Assembly (NCBI GenBank): GCA_020632665.1
Contig: JACKFC010000019.1
Span: forward strand, 1-64,000
Length of the DNA stretch: 64,000 nt
DNA from: Deltaproteobacteria bacterium
Lineage (GTDB): Bacteria; Myxococcota_A; UBA9042
Direction of reading: 5' to 3'
Shown: positions 6,917-15,836 of the stretch, in pieces
How positions within the stretch are numbered: position 1 is the first letter of the stretch
Layout: every line of letters starts with the position of its first letter
Notes under the pieces: model-generated
The model's input: the letters and a program-made list of their open reading frames with translations, nothing else
Database searches by the model: none
Told to the model about the DNA's origin: nothing
Made by a program: the position numbers and the translations under genes

Positions 6917-9070
6917 TCAGGGCGTGCCGCAGTAGAAGAAGCCGCTGCCCTTGCACACCTGATCGGGACCGCAATCCTGATCGATCTGCCACTCGTCCCA
7001 CACCACGTTCTCCGAGAGGTACGAGCACGATCCGCTGCTGCCCGAGCAGCCGGCCCAGCCCTTGCGGACCATGATCTTGCTGCCGTCGCACTTCTTTTCG
7101 GTCTCCCACGGCGAGCTCGAGGTGTCGCATTTGCTGCCCTTGGCCTGGTACTCGCCGGTCTCGTCGCAGCAGCCTCCCGAGGGCGAGCACGTCCCCGCGG
7201 AGCTGCACGTCACATAGCCCCAGCTATCGTCGCAAGCCTCGTTCTTCGCGCATTGCTCGAGCTGCTTCCAATCGGACCAGACGTAGTTCTCGCTGCTGTA
7301 CGAGCAGGAGCCGCTGCTGCCCGAGCAGCCGTAGCCGGCGGTGCGCTGCATGATCCAGCCGCCCTTCTCTTTGTCCTGGCACTTCTTCTCGCTCTTCGCG
7401 GTCGTCGTCGAGCTCGTGCAGCTCGCCCCTTGCGCAGCGTAGAAGCCGTCGGCAGTGCAGCAGCCCGAGCTCGGTGAACATTGCGTCTTGCTCGTGCAGC
7501 TGCCCTCGCCGCTCCAGGAGATCTCACAGGCCTCCTTCGCCCCGCAGGTCTGCACCGTCGACCACTCCGACCAGACCCAATAGCTCGACGAGAACTCGAA
7601 GCAGGTCGTCGAATTGCCCGAACATCCGGGCTTGGCGACCCGCTTCTTCACCACGTTGCCGGGCGCAGTGCCCTCGCAGACGAACTCGACGTCGACCTCT
7701 TTCTCGCCACAGACGGTGCCTTTCGCCGCGTATTCGCCCGCCGCGTCGCAGCAAATCGAGCCCGGCTTGCACTTCGGCGCCCCCTTGCAGACGCCCGGCT
7801 GGCTCTTGTCGTCGACCACGCAGACGTCGTTCCAGCCGCAGGTCTTGAAGGTCTTCCACGGCCCGAACGCCGGCGTGGTGCTCTGCGTCGGGCAGGTGCT
7901 GCCCTGACCGTCGCACGCCGCGACGCCGGTGCGCACCTGGATCGCGCCGCCGGGGTTGTCGCTGCTGCATTGGTATTCGGTCGCGATCGTTGCGCTGCCG
8001 CACGGCGTTCCGGCCTTCTCCGGGATATGGCCGCATTTGCCGGCGTCGCAGATATCGAAGGTGCAGGGCTGACCGTCGTTGCAATCAGCCTGCTTGGTGC
8101 ACTCGGGTGGCGTCCCACAACCCGGCTCCTGCCCCGGCGCAGCGGGGACGCATTGCTGACCGGTGGGGCAGCTCGCGGCCGTCTGCCAGCCGCCCCACAC
8201 GACGTATTGGCTGGCCGTCGAGCAACCGTCCGGCGAGCCGCCGTCGCAGCCGGCGACCGCGTCGCGGCGCCGCTTGTCGGCGCCGTCGCAGGCCCACTCG
8301 GTCTGCACGACGGCGCTGCCACAAGCTGTGCCGCTCGGCTTCGGCGCGCCGATCGCGGTATCGCAGCAGACCCCGGCCTTGCAGCAGCCCTGCGCGGGCT
8401 TGCTGGAGCATTGACCGCTGCCGACGTCGCAGACGCCGACCTGGCAGGGCTCGGTCACGACACAGTCGAAGTCGCTCTTGCAACAACCCGCGCTCGGCGT
8501 GCCGGCGCAGACGCCCGCGGCGTCGCAGAGGTCGTTGCCAGTGCAGACCGAGCCGTCGTCGCAGGCGGCGCCGGCAGCCCCCGGGAGCAGCGCCAACTGG
8601 GCCTTGCTCGGATCGCAGACCAAGCAGTTCTTGCCCGGCGCCGGTCCCGGTGTGAAGCATTGGCCGTCCGCGTAGCAAGTGCCCGGCGCGAGGTTGTGCG
8701 TGCAGGTGCCCGATTTGCAGACGTCGAGCGTGCACGGCACGCCGTCGTCGCAGGAACGGGGGCAGGTGCCGTCGCCGCCGCCGACGTCGCCCACCGCCGC
8801 GTCCGAGCCCGTCGCGCTGTCTGCAGCGGTGCCGGTGTCTGCGCCGGTGTCCGAGCCGGTGTCCGACCCGGTCGCAGTGTCTCCCGCCGAGGCCGCGTCG
8901 GAGCCGGTGCCGTCGCCGGTCGAGACGGCACCGTCGCCACCGAAGAGCGCGCCGTCGGAGGTGAAGCCGCCGCCGCCGCCGTCGATGCCGCCGCGCGGCT
9001 CGACCGCGGAGCTACAGCCGAACGTCAGCGCCAAGCACAGCGGCGCGAGCCATCGCAGGGCGCTCGTCAT
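6917..9070 (-). CDS. Cys-rich lipoprotein with five copies of a WxxW-type module
   Basis: A 717-residue protein with lipobox LTFGC (Cys about residue 19) and a Gly/Asp/Thr linker (to about residue 100) typical of myxobacterial surface lipoproteins. The start at MTSALRW has a good SD (TAGGAGG). After short CxxD Cys-rich modules come five repeats of about 75 residues, each with a KGTxC-like half, a KKCD or EFVCEG-like strand, a GCSGSSGSC turn and a W.EW....C end. The even Cys count suggests disulfides, so the protein is outside the cytoplasm. It may be an adhesin or matrix protein; no catalytic motif is seen. Confidence 0.85.
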   Translation of the reverse strand: MTSALRWLAPLCLALTFGCSSAVEPRGGIDGGGGGFTSDGALFGGDGAVSTGDGTGSDAASAGDTATGSDTGSDTGADTGTAADSATGSDAAVGDVGGGDGTCPRSCDDGVPCTLDVCKSGTCTHNLAPGTCYADGQCFTPGPAPGKNCLVCDPSKAQLALLPGAAGAACDDGSVCTGNDLCDAAGVCAGTPSAGCCKSDFDCVVTEPCQVGVCDVGSGQCSSKPAQGCCKAGVCCDTAIGAPKPSGTACGSAVVQTEWACDGADKRRRDAVAGCDGGSPDGCSTASQYVVWGGWQTAASCPTGQQCVPAAPGQEPGCGTPPECTKQADCNDGQPCTFDICDAGKCGHIPEKAGTPCGSATIATEYQCSSDNPGGAIQVRTGVAACDGQGSTCPTQSTTPAFGPWKTFKTCGWNDVCVVDDKSQPGVCKGAPKCKPGSICCDAAGEYAAKGTVCGEKEVDVEFVCEGTAPGNVVKKRVAKPGCSGNSTTCFEFSSSYWVWSEWSTVQTCGAKEACEISWSGEGSCTSKTQCSPSSGCCTADGFYAAQGASCTSSTTTAKSEKKCQDKEKGGWIMQRTAGYGCSGSSGSCSYSSENYVWSDWKQLEQCAKNEACDDSWGYVTCSSAGTCSPSGGCCDETGEYQAKGSKCDTSSSPWETEKKCDGSKIMVRKGWAGCSGSSGSCSYLSENVVWDEWQIDQDCGPDQVCKGSGFFYCGTP

Positions 9071-9083
9071 CGGCCTGTGCCTC

Positions 9084-9563
9084 CTAACCAAAGAGGCCGC
9101 CGAGGCCGCCGAGGCCGCCGCCCTTGCCAGCGTCACCGCCGGCGAGGGCGCCGACCAGCGGCTTCACCTTGGCGAGCAGAGCCGGATCGACCCGGCCCTC
9201 GAGGAATTGCAGGACCAGCGGCGCCGCCTTGGCCAGGACGCTGGCGTCCAAGCCCAGGGCCTGCAGCTTGCCGAGGACGTCTGCCGCACCGCCGATCGCG
9301 CCGAGCGCGCCCCCGGCCGAGCCGCCGAGCATCCCGCCCAACATGCCACCGAGCCCGCCGCCGCCACCGCCGCCGGTCAAGGCCTGCGCCTTCTCCAGCC
9401 AGCCGCCCATCTCGGGCACCGCGGATTGCAGACTGGCAGCAGCGGTCGGATCACCGGCCTGCTCGAGCTGGGTCTTGGCGCCACCGAGGACGGTGCCGGC
9501 AAGCGCCTGGGCCTTGTCGGCGTCGATTCCGGCCGCGCCGGCGAGTTGAGCGATCAGGTCCAT
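9084..9563 (-). CDS. DUF2780 (VcgC/VcgE-like) protein
   Basis: A 159-residue protein with MDLIAQLAGAAGIDADKAQ at the start, a Gly-rich low-complexity linker (about 65-95, GGGGGGGLGGMLGGML) and helices ending in LVGALAGG and LGGLGGLFG. This matches the Vibrio VcgC/VcgE type DUF2780 family, whose function is unknown. No signal peptide is seen. It lies 43 nt after the FG-GAP gene start and 13 nt before the Cys-rich lipoprotein, on the same strand, so it is likely cotranscribed with secreted proteins. Confidence rests on the overall Gly-rich, helical character of the family. Confidence 0.75.
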   Translation of the reverse strand: MDLIAQLAGAAGIDADKAQALAGTVLGGAKTQLEQAGDPTAAASLQSAVPEMGGWLEKAQALTGGGGGGGLGGMLGGMLGGSAGGALGAIGGAADVLGKLQALGLDASVLAKAAPLVLQFLEGRVDPALLAKVKPLVGALAGGDAGKGGGLGGLGGLFG

Positions 9564-9606
9564 GGTCAGGTCTCCGTGTGGCGGGGCGTGTGGGGCGGGG
9601 AGGGTT

Positions 9607-12600
9607 TCACTTCCCGCGGAGCCATGCAACGCCACGCCGTCGCAACAGCACGAGCGACAAAGCGATGCCGAGCACCACCAACGCCCCGGGGCGGAACGGC
9701 GCCGGCCGGCGGGCGTCGCAGCCACAGCCGTCGGCCTGCTCGTCGCCGAGCAGGCCGTTGTCGACGTCCGGCGTGATGGGGCCGCAATGGCCACCCCCGA
9801 CACCGGTGACGAAGGGCGCGTCCGCCGGGCAGACCAGCAGCGGCAACAGGTGCGTGGTGTCGTGGCCAGCGGCGTCGACAACGACGCCGCGCAGGCGGAG
9901 GTCGCCGGGGCTGAGGGCTGCGGTGGGCACGACGAGGTCGACGGCGTCGATGCGGGCGGTGGTGAGCCGCGTCGCGCTGGCCAGCACGGTGCCCGTGCCT
10001 GGCTCGATCGCGGCGATATCGAGGCTGGCGAGGCGGGTGCCGTCCTCGGCCTGCAGGGTGCAGAGCAGCGGCGCGCCGATCGTCGCCCCGGCTGGTGTGC
10101 AGCCGAGCGAGAGGATGGTCGGCGGATCGGGATCGACCACGCGGACGCCGTTGCTGCGGGTCGGCAGCGACTCGACGCCGGTGGCGCCCTGGCCGTAGGC
10201 GACCACCTCGATCTGGTAGCGCGCGCCGACGATCAGGGCCAATCCGTCGAAGAGCCCAGCCCGCTGACCACCGAAATCGACGAACGCCGTGATCGGGTTG
10301 CCCGCGTCGTCGAGCACGCGACCGCGGTAGCCCGCAGCGCCCGGGACCGCGGCCCAATAGGCGAAGATCGCCTCGGCCGACGGCTGCTCGTCGACGTCGG
10401 TCGGGTCGAGGTCGATGGCGCCCTTGCCGTCGTATTCGCGGACCCACTCCGGTCGCGGCAAGACGTCGCGGTCGAGGCAGGCGATGTTGCCGTCCGGCAT
10501 CGCCAGGACGATCTCGACCTCGCCGTCGTCGTCGACGTCCGCGACGCTCAACGCGCCGAGCCCGCCGCCCGCCGCGACGCTCCAGCGGACCTCACCGTCC
10601 TTGGTCGCGATGGCGTAGAGCCGCCCCTCGTCGGTGGTGAAGAGCGCGCCCGGCTCGCCGTCCGAGAAGAGCGCGGTGACGACGGTCGGCAGACCCACGA
10701 CCGCGCCCGGACCACCCTCGACGACCTCGTGGCGCTTGCCGTCGGCGTAGCGCGCCGCCCAAATCTCCTTGCCCGTCGCTCCGTCGACGAGCCGCCAATC
10801 GGTGCCGGAGCGTGCGACCAGGAGCGCCGGGCCGCCGGCGGTCGGCACCAGCGCCGCGTCCATCACCTGGTGCAGCTTGTTCTGCTCGACCCAGAGCTGC
10901 TTCAGGTCGGCGCCGAAGGCCCCGATGCCGTGGGTGCCGCCGACCATGAGGCCGTCCAGGCCGGGGAGGCCGTCGAGCGCGGCGAAGATGGCGTAGCCGT
11001 AGCGTGGGGCGTTGGTGCTGGCGTTGCCGAGCACGGCGCCGGTCTTCAGATCGCAGCGCCGACGGCCACCATAGTCGAGCACCACGCCCTCACCGGGGAC
11101 CGTCGGGTCGATGCTCGCCGTCTCGGCCTGGCCGGATCGACACGCCGCTTCGGCGTCCCAGAGCGGCTTGCCGGTCGCGCCGTCCAGCGGCACCCGGCGC
11201 CCGACCGGCGCGTCCGGTCCGGCATAGCGCCAGGTGGGCAGGATGTCCTCGTCGCTGTCGCCGTCGACGTCCAGCGCGGTCCAGACGCCCTCGCCATTCG
11301 GCCACCGGCAGACGGCGTCGGCGTGGACGTAGGTCCAGCGCAGCGTCCCATCCGACTCGTAGGCGTCGACGCGGGCCAGGCCGGCGGCGTCGGTGTAGCG
11401 GATGACCAACTCACGCGTCCCGTCGCCGTCGATGTCGGCCGCGAGGGGATCGACCTGCCCGCCGAGCACGCGCGCCACCTCCTTGACCTCGGGCGGCGTG
11501 CTCGGTCCTGCTTGCGCGACGTCGAGCGCGAGCAGCCGAGCCCGCGCGCCGACCAGGACGCGGAAATCGCCGCCATCGACCTGGAGCGGCGCGCTGCGCA
11601 GCTGGACCTGCGGCGTCGCGCCGATGCGGGTCGCCGGGCCGGCCTCCGCACCGGCGAGCGGCACCAGGTCGTGCCGCAGCGACCAGAGCGAGCCGTCTTC
11701 CTCGTTGACCAATAGGCGCGCCCCCTCGGCGCTGCCTTGTGCGACGGCGATGACGACCGGATCTCCAGCGAAGGGACGGGTCGCGGTGACCTTGGGCTGG
11801 AGATCGGCGCCGAGCACCGAGGTCTGCAGCCGGTCGACCCGGCCGTCGCCGTCATCGTCGAGAAGCTGGACCAGGTTGTGCTGGCCGGATGCGTCGGGGC
11901 CCAGCGGCAGGACCGAGCCGCCCTGCATCGACCAGGCCGCGACCATCCCCTTGGTCCGACTCCAGCGCGCGATGAGCGTCGCTTTGGTGCTGCCTCCGGC
12001 CGGACCGTTGGCGTCGCCGAGCAGGACCACGCCATCGGCGCCGAGCGATTGACGGAAGGGCGCCGCGCCGCCGGGGAGCTTGGCGCCGGTCAGTGCGTCG
12101 AACGCCTCGGTCGCCCAGATCCCTCCACGCCGCCGCGCCGTCAGGATCTCCAACGCGCCATCGCCATCGAGATCGCCGAGCTGCCCGTTGGTCTGCTGCT
12201 CCGCGGCGGTGTGGTCGAGCTTGTCCTCCCAGAGCAGCGTGAAGGCGCCGTCGACCTGACGAAACGCCGCGAAGCCGACGTAGGCGTTGCTGCCGGTCGA
12301 AGCGCCGAAATTCGCGCCGCAGATCACCGCCGGCGCCCCGCCTTGTGGCGACGGGACGGCCGTGGCGACGTCGCAGGTCCTGCCGACGCCGGGCTTCGAG
12401 CTCGCCGTCACCGCGCCGGTCTGGCCGTCGTACGCGAAGACCGTGCCGACGCCCTCGGCGTCCTGGTGGCCGACGAAGATCTCCGCGTCGCCGTCGCCGT
12501 CACAATCGACCGGCGTCATCACCTGCCCGCCAGCAGGCGCGCCGTCCGGGAAGGTATCGGGCGTCTGCGCGAGCAGGCTGCCGTCGGCGACGCGGTAGAC

Positions 12601-13176
12601 GTAGGCGACGCCCTTGACCGCCACGCTGTAGCCGCCGCCGTCGGCGGTGATGGCCTCGTCGACCCCGTCACCGTCGACGTCGGCGAAGGCCAAGAGCTGC
12701 GGCAAGAGCGAGCGCTGCGGCGGCGAAGAGAAGAGCTCCTTGCCATCGGCTGTCCGCAGCACGCGCAGGCCGCGCTGGGCCCGCACGCCGATGCCGAGGC
12801 TGCCGTCGGCCAGCCGCGGCCGACCGAGGAAGCCCGTCGCGCCGATCGGGCCGGAATTCCAGATCACCTGCCCGGTCAGGCGGCGCGCGATCACCGCGCC
12901 CGACTCGACGGTCAGGAGGTCGTCGTGCTGATCGCCGTCGACGTCCACAGCCAACGCCGCCAACGGCCGCCCTCCGGCGAAGTAGCGCCAACGCACCACC
13001 GGCGGTGAGTCGAGCCGCGCAGCCGCCTGGACGCTGCGCGTCTGCTGCAGGTCGTAGCGCGGCAAGCGATGAAAGAGGCCCTCACCGGCAGACGCCGGCC
13101 GACCGACGACCAAGCTCGCCGCGAAGACGAACCACCCGAGCAACCACGCGGAGCGTCGCGCTCCTCGCACCGCCAT
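9607..13176 (-). CDS. FG-GAP/VCBS beta-propeller protein with MYXO-CTERM-like tail
   Basis: A 1189-residue exported protein. The signal peptide has the core AWLLGWFVFAASLVVG, with cleavage likely after PASA. The body holds at least eight Ca-binding FG-GAP loops of the form D.DGD...E/D (for example DVDGDQHDD, DCDGDGDAE, DIDGDGTRE), as in beta-propellers of integrin type, plus a C-terminal Ig-like region. The end is DGCGCDARR, a hydrophobic helix (GALVVLGIALSLVLL) and an Arg-rich tail, the layout of the MYXO-CTERM sorting signal. It should be displayed on the cell surface after processing. Function may be adhesion; a precise ligand is unknown. Confidence 0.9.
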   Translation of the reverse strand: MAVRGARRSAWLLGWFVFAASLVVGRPASAGEGLFHRLPRYDLQQTRSVQAAARLDSPPVVRWRYFAGGRPLAALAVDVDGDQHDDLLTVESGAVIARRLTGQVIWNSGPIGATGFLGRPRLADGSLGIGVRAQRGLRVLRTADGKELFSSPPQRSLLPQLLAFADVDGDGVDEAITADGGGYSVAVKGVAYVYRVADGSLLAQTPDTFPDGAPAGGQVMTPVDCDGDGDAEIFVGHQDAEGVGTVFAYDGQTGAVTASSKPGVGRTCDVATAVPSPQGGAPAVICGANFGASTGSNAYVGFAAFRQVDGAFTLLWEDKLDHTAAEQQTNGQLGDLDGDGALEILTARRRGGIWATEAFDALTGAKLPGGAAPFRQSLGADGVVLLGDANGPAGGSTKATLIARWSRTKGMVAAWSMQGGSVLPLGPDASGQHNLVQLLDDDGDGRVDRLQTSVLGADLQPKVTATRPFAGDPVVIAVAQGSAEGARLLVNEEDGSLWSLRHDLVPLAGAEAGPATRIGATPQVQLRSAPLQVDGGDFRVLVGARARLLALDVAQAGPSTPPEVKEVARVLGGQVDPLAADIDGDGTRELVIRYTDAAGLARVDAYESDGTLRWTYVHADAVCRWPNGEGVWTALDVDGDSDEDILPTWRYAGPDAPVGRRVPLDGATGKPLWDAEAACRSGQAETASIDPTVPGEGVVLDYGGRRRCDLKTGAVLGNASTNAPRYGYAIFAALDGLPGLDGLMVGGTHGIGAFGADLKQLWVEQNKLHQVMDAALVPTAGGPALLVARSGTDWRLVDGATGKEIWAARYADGKRHEVVEGGPGAVVGLPTVVTALFSDGEPGALFTTDEGRLYAIATKDGEVRWSVAAGGGLGALSVADVDDDGEVEIVLAMPDGNIACLDRDVLPRPEWVREYDGKGAIDLDPTDVDEQPSAEAIFAYWAAVPGAAGYRGRVLDDAGNPITAFVDFGGQRAGLFDGLALIVGARYQIEVVAYGQGATGVESLPTRSNGVRVVDPDPPTILSLGCTPAGATIGAPLLCTLQAEDGTRLASLDIAAIEPGTGTVLASATRLTTARIDAVDLVVPTAALSPGDLRLRGVVVDAAGHDTTHLLPLLVCPADAPFVTGVGGGHCGPITPDVDNGLLGDEQADGCGCDARRPAPFRPGALVVLGIALSLVLLRRRGVAWLRGK

Positions 13177-13193
13177 CTCGCTCCCCGGCCGCG

Positions 13194-15659
13194 TCACTTC
13201 GCCTCCGCACGCCCCCCGGCTGGGGTGGCGTGGCGCAATTGCTGCACCATCACCTCCGGCGAGGTCGTGGGCAGCTTGCAGGTTCCGCGCACGCAGACAT
13301 AGGCCGTCACCGCGCCGCCACGCGCCACCTTCTCGGCGACGATCGGGGCGACCGCGGCCATCTGCCGCTGCGCTTCTCCTTGCTGCACCCGCAGTAGGAC
13401 GTGCTGTGTCAGTCCGGCCCCGCGCAGCGCCCGCAGCATCGGCTGCAAGGCCGCGACGTCGCTGTTCTCGGGGCGGACCAAGACCACCTCGCGCAGCGGC
13501 GCGTGGAGCATCTGCACCGCCAACAACATGTCGGCCATCGAGAGCGGCATCCGCGCCAGGCGCGCGCCGAACGCGGCGATCGTCTGCACAGCGCGGTCGT
13601 GGTAGCCGACCTCGCCGGTCATCGCGCCGAGGCGGAGCAGGTTGGCCGCGGCGATGGCGTTGCCGGAGGGCTCGGCGCCGTCGTAGTCCGGCTTCTCGCG
13701 GGCCAACAGGGCCGGAGCGGCGGCGCTGGTGGCGAAATAGCCGTGCCCGGTCGCGTCCCAGAATTCGGCGTCGAGCCGGGCCTGCAGCGCGCGTGCTTCG
13801 CGCAACCACGCGGGATCGCCGGTCGCCTCGAAGAGGTCGAGCAAGCCGGCGATGAGGAATGCGTGGTCGTCGAGTTGGCCGTCGACGCGGGCGCTGCCGC
13901 CGGCGGCGGGATCGCCGATCGCCACCCGCAATTGCCGACCTTCGCCGTCGCGCATCTGCCCGGTGACGAAGCGGGCAGCCCGCTGCGCCGCGTCGAGGTA
14001 ACGCGCCTCGCCGAGGACCTCGGCCGCCCGCGCCAAGGTGCCGATGAGCAGGCCGTTCCACGAGGCCAGGACCTTGTCGTCGAGCAAGGGCGGGACCTTC
14101 TTCTGGCGGACGTGATAGAGCTTGGCGAGCAACGCGTCGGCCCGCGCCCGCTCCGCTTCGGGCAACCAGCCGTCGGTGTGCAGGATGCTGCGACCTTCGA
14201 AATTGCCGCCGTTCCGGACGTCGAAGCGCGCCGCCAGCCAATCGGCGTCCTCGGGGCCGAGCGCCATGCGCAATTCTGCCGGCGTCCAGAGGAAGAAGAG
14301 CCCCTCTTCGCCTTCGGAGTCGGCGTCGGTGGCGGAGTAGAAGCCGCCCGCCGGGGCCTGCATCTCGCGCAAGAGGTAGTCGGCGGTCTGCCGCAGGACG
14401 TGGGCGAAGTGGCGGCCCTGCAGCTGCTCTTCGGCGCTGGCGCCGGCGCGGCCGAGGTGCAGCACGGCGTCCACCAGGCCGCGGCCGATCAGCGCCTGGT
14501 CGTAGAGCATCTTCTCGAAGTGCGGTACCAGCCAGCGGACGTCGGTCGCGTAGCGGGCGAAGCCGCCGCCGACGTGGTCGTAGATGCCGCCCTGGCACAT
14601 CCGCTCGAGCGTGAGCAGCGCCGCGCGGACGCCGCGTCCCTGCCGCAGCAGCAACGAGATGGGTACGTGCGAGGGAAATTTCGGTGCGCGGCGGAAGCCG
14701 CCGTGCTGCGGGTCGAGGCCGGCCTCCACCTCGGCCGCCAGGCGGTCGATCACCGAGGAACCGGGCACCGCGCCGGACGCGCCGCGCTCGAGCTGCTGGC
14801 GGATATGCGCCGCGACGCGCTCGCCGTCGGTCCGCACCGACTGCGGATCGGCGGCGAAGCGATCGGCGAAGCGGGTGAGCAGCTCGCGGAAGCCGGGTCG
14901 GTTGCCGCGGACCCCGGCGCGTGGCGGAAAATAGGTGCCGGCGAAGAAGGGCAGCCCCTGCAGGCCTTGCTCACCCGGGGCGATCCACACGCTCATCGGC
15001 CAGCCGCCGTTGCCGGAGAGCGCCTGCACCGCCGCCATGTAGATGGCGTCGACGTCGGGCCGCTCCTCGCGGTCGACCTTGATCGGCACGTAGCGGCGGT
15101 TGATCAGCTCGGCGATGGCGAGATCTTCGAAGCTCTCGTGCTCCATCACGTGGCACCAATGGCAGGTGGCATAGCCGACCGAAAGGAAGATCGGCCGCCC
15201 GAGTCGCCGCGCCTCGGCGAAGGCCGCCTCGCCCCACGGCCGCCAGTCGACGGGGTTGTGGGCGTGCTGCCGAAGGTCCGGGCTCGGCTCGAGCAGGAGC
15301 CGATTGGTGAAGCGTGGCCGGCTGCCCGCTGGCGCGTAGGGGTCGGCATGGCCAGCTTTGGCGCCGGACGGCTCGGCACCGCGGGCTTCGACGTGGCGGG
15401 TGCGCGGCCGGTAGTCGGCGGGGAGCCGGGCGGTCGCGGCGGCCAGGGCAGCGTCGAGCTCCGCTGGATAGGGCAGGGTGCCGGGGTGGGTGGCGAAGGC
15501 GCGAGGAGCTGGCATGACGACGACCTCTGCGGCGGCTGCGGGCCGGGGAGCGACGGGCCGGGGAGCGACGGGCCGGACGGCGAGTGCGGCGAGGATCGCG
15601 CCGACCCCGACGGCGATCGCGGCGGCGAAGTTGGCGACGCTGGGCGGCTGCTCGACCAT
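13194..15659 (-). CDS. DUF255 thioredoxin-domain protein (YyaL/SPATA20 family)
   Basis: An 821-residue protein. An N-terminal hydrophobic stretch (AAAIAVGVGAILAAL) suggests export or membrane anchoring, followed by a Pro/Ala linker. The DUF255 thioredoxin fold begins near FTNRLLLEPSPDL and carries the family motif YATCHWCHVMEHESF with a CHWC redox site. The second half resembles a six-hairpin glycosidase-like barrel, as in YyaL proteins (GGGFARYATDVRWLVPHFEKMLYDQ). Family length is usually 650-750, and the extra length is the N-terminal leader. It begins the five-gene minus-strand run. The physiological role of the family is not settled; a redox or thiol role is inferred. Confidence 0.9.
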   Translation of the reverse strand: MVEQPPSVANFAAAIAVGVGAILAALAVRPVAPRPVAPRPAAAAEVVVMPAPRAFATHPGTLPYPAELDAALAAATARLPADYRPRTRHVEARGAEPSGAKAGHADPYAPAGSRPRFTNRLLLEPSPDLRQHAHNPVDWRPWGEAAFAEARRLGRPIFLSVGYATCHWCHVMEHESFEDLAIAELINRRYVPIKVDREERPDVDAIYMAAVQALSGNGGWPMSVWIAPGEQGLQGLPFFAGTYFPPRAGVRGNRPGFRELLTRFADRFAADPQSVRTDGERVAAHIRQQLERGASGAVPGSSVIDRLAAEVEAGLDPQHGGFRRAPKFPSHVPISLLLRQGRGVRAALLTLERMCQGGIYDHVGGGFARYATDVRWLVPHFEKMLYDQALIGRGLVDAVLHLGRAGASAEEQLQGRHFAHVLRQTADYLLREMQAPAGGFYSATDADSEGEEGLFFLWTPAELRMALGPEDADWLAARFDVRNGGNFEGRSILHTDGWLPEAERARADALLAKLYHVRQKKVPPLLDDKVLASWNGLLIGTLARAAEVLGEARYLDAAQRAARFVTGQMRDGEGRQLRVAIGDPAAGGSARVDGQLDDHAFLIAGLLDLFEATGDPAWLREARALQARLDAEFWDATGHGYFATSAAAPALLAREKPDYDGAEPSGNAIAAANLLRLGAMTGEVGYHDRAVQTIAAFGARLARMPLSMADMLLAVQMLHAPLREVVLVRPENSDVAALQPMLRALRGAGLTQHVLLRVQQGEAQRQMAAVAPIVAEKVARGGAVTAYVCVRGTCKLPTTSPEVMVQQLRHATPAGGRAEAK

Positions 15660-15836
15660 GCCCGAAGCGTAGGCCAGAGCGCATCGAGGCGCATCCAGTG
15701 GAGCCGCAAGGCGGTGCAACGGGGGCATACGTCGCGCGCGATGCAGCGGCGGCAGGAGCGGGCGGTGGGGGCTGCCCTCAATCGTGCGTTTGCGCTAGGG
15801 TTCGGCGCAGACCCGCCTTCAGCCCGAGGAATCCCC

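Noticed and set aside
9562..11715. 717-residue plus-strand frame opposite the FG-GAP gene
   Set aside because: Asp/Arg/Val-rich shadow without a recognisable domain, while the opposite strand has signal peptide, FG-GAP loops and a sorting tail.
13401..15836. N-terminal extension of the M28 peptidase frame by 812 codons
   Set aside because: It runs opposite the DUF255 gene and has no domain; the ATG at 15837 begins a clear lipoprotein signal.
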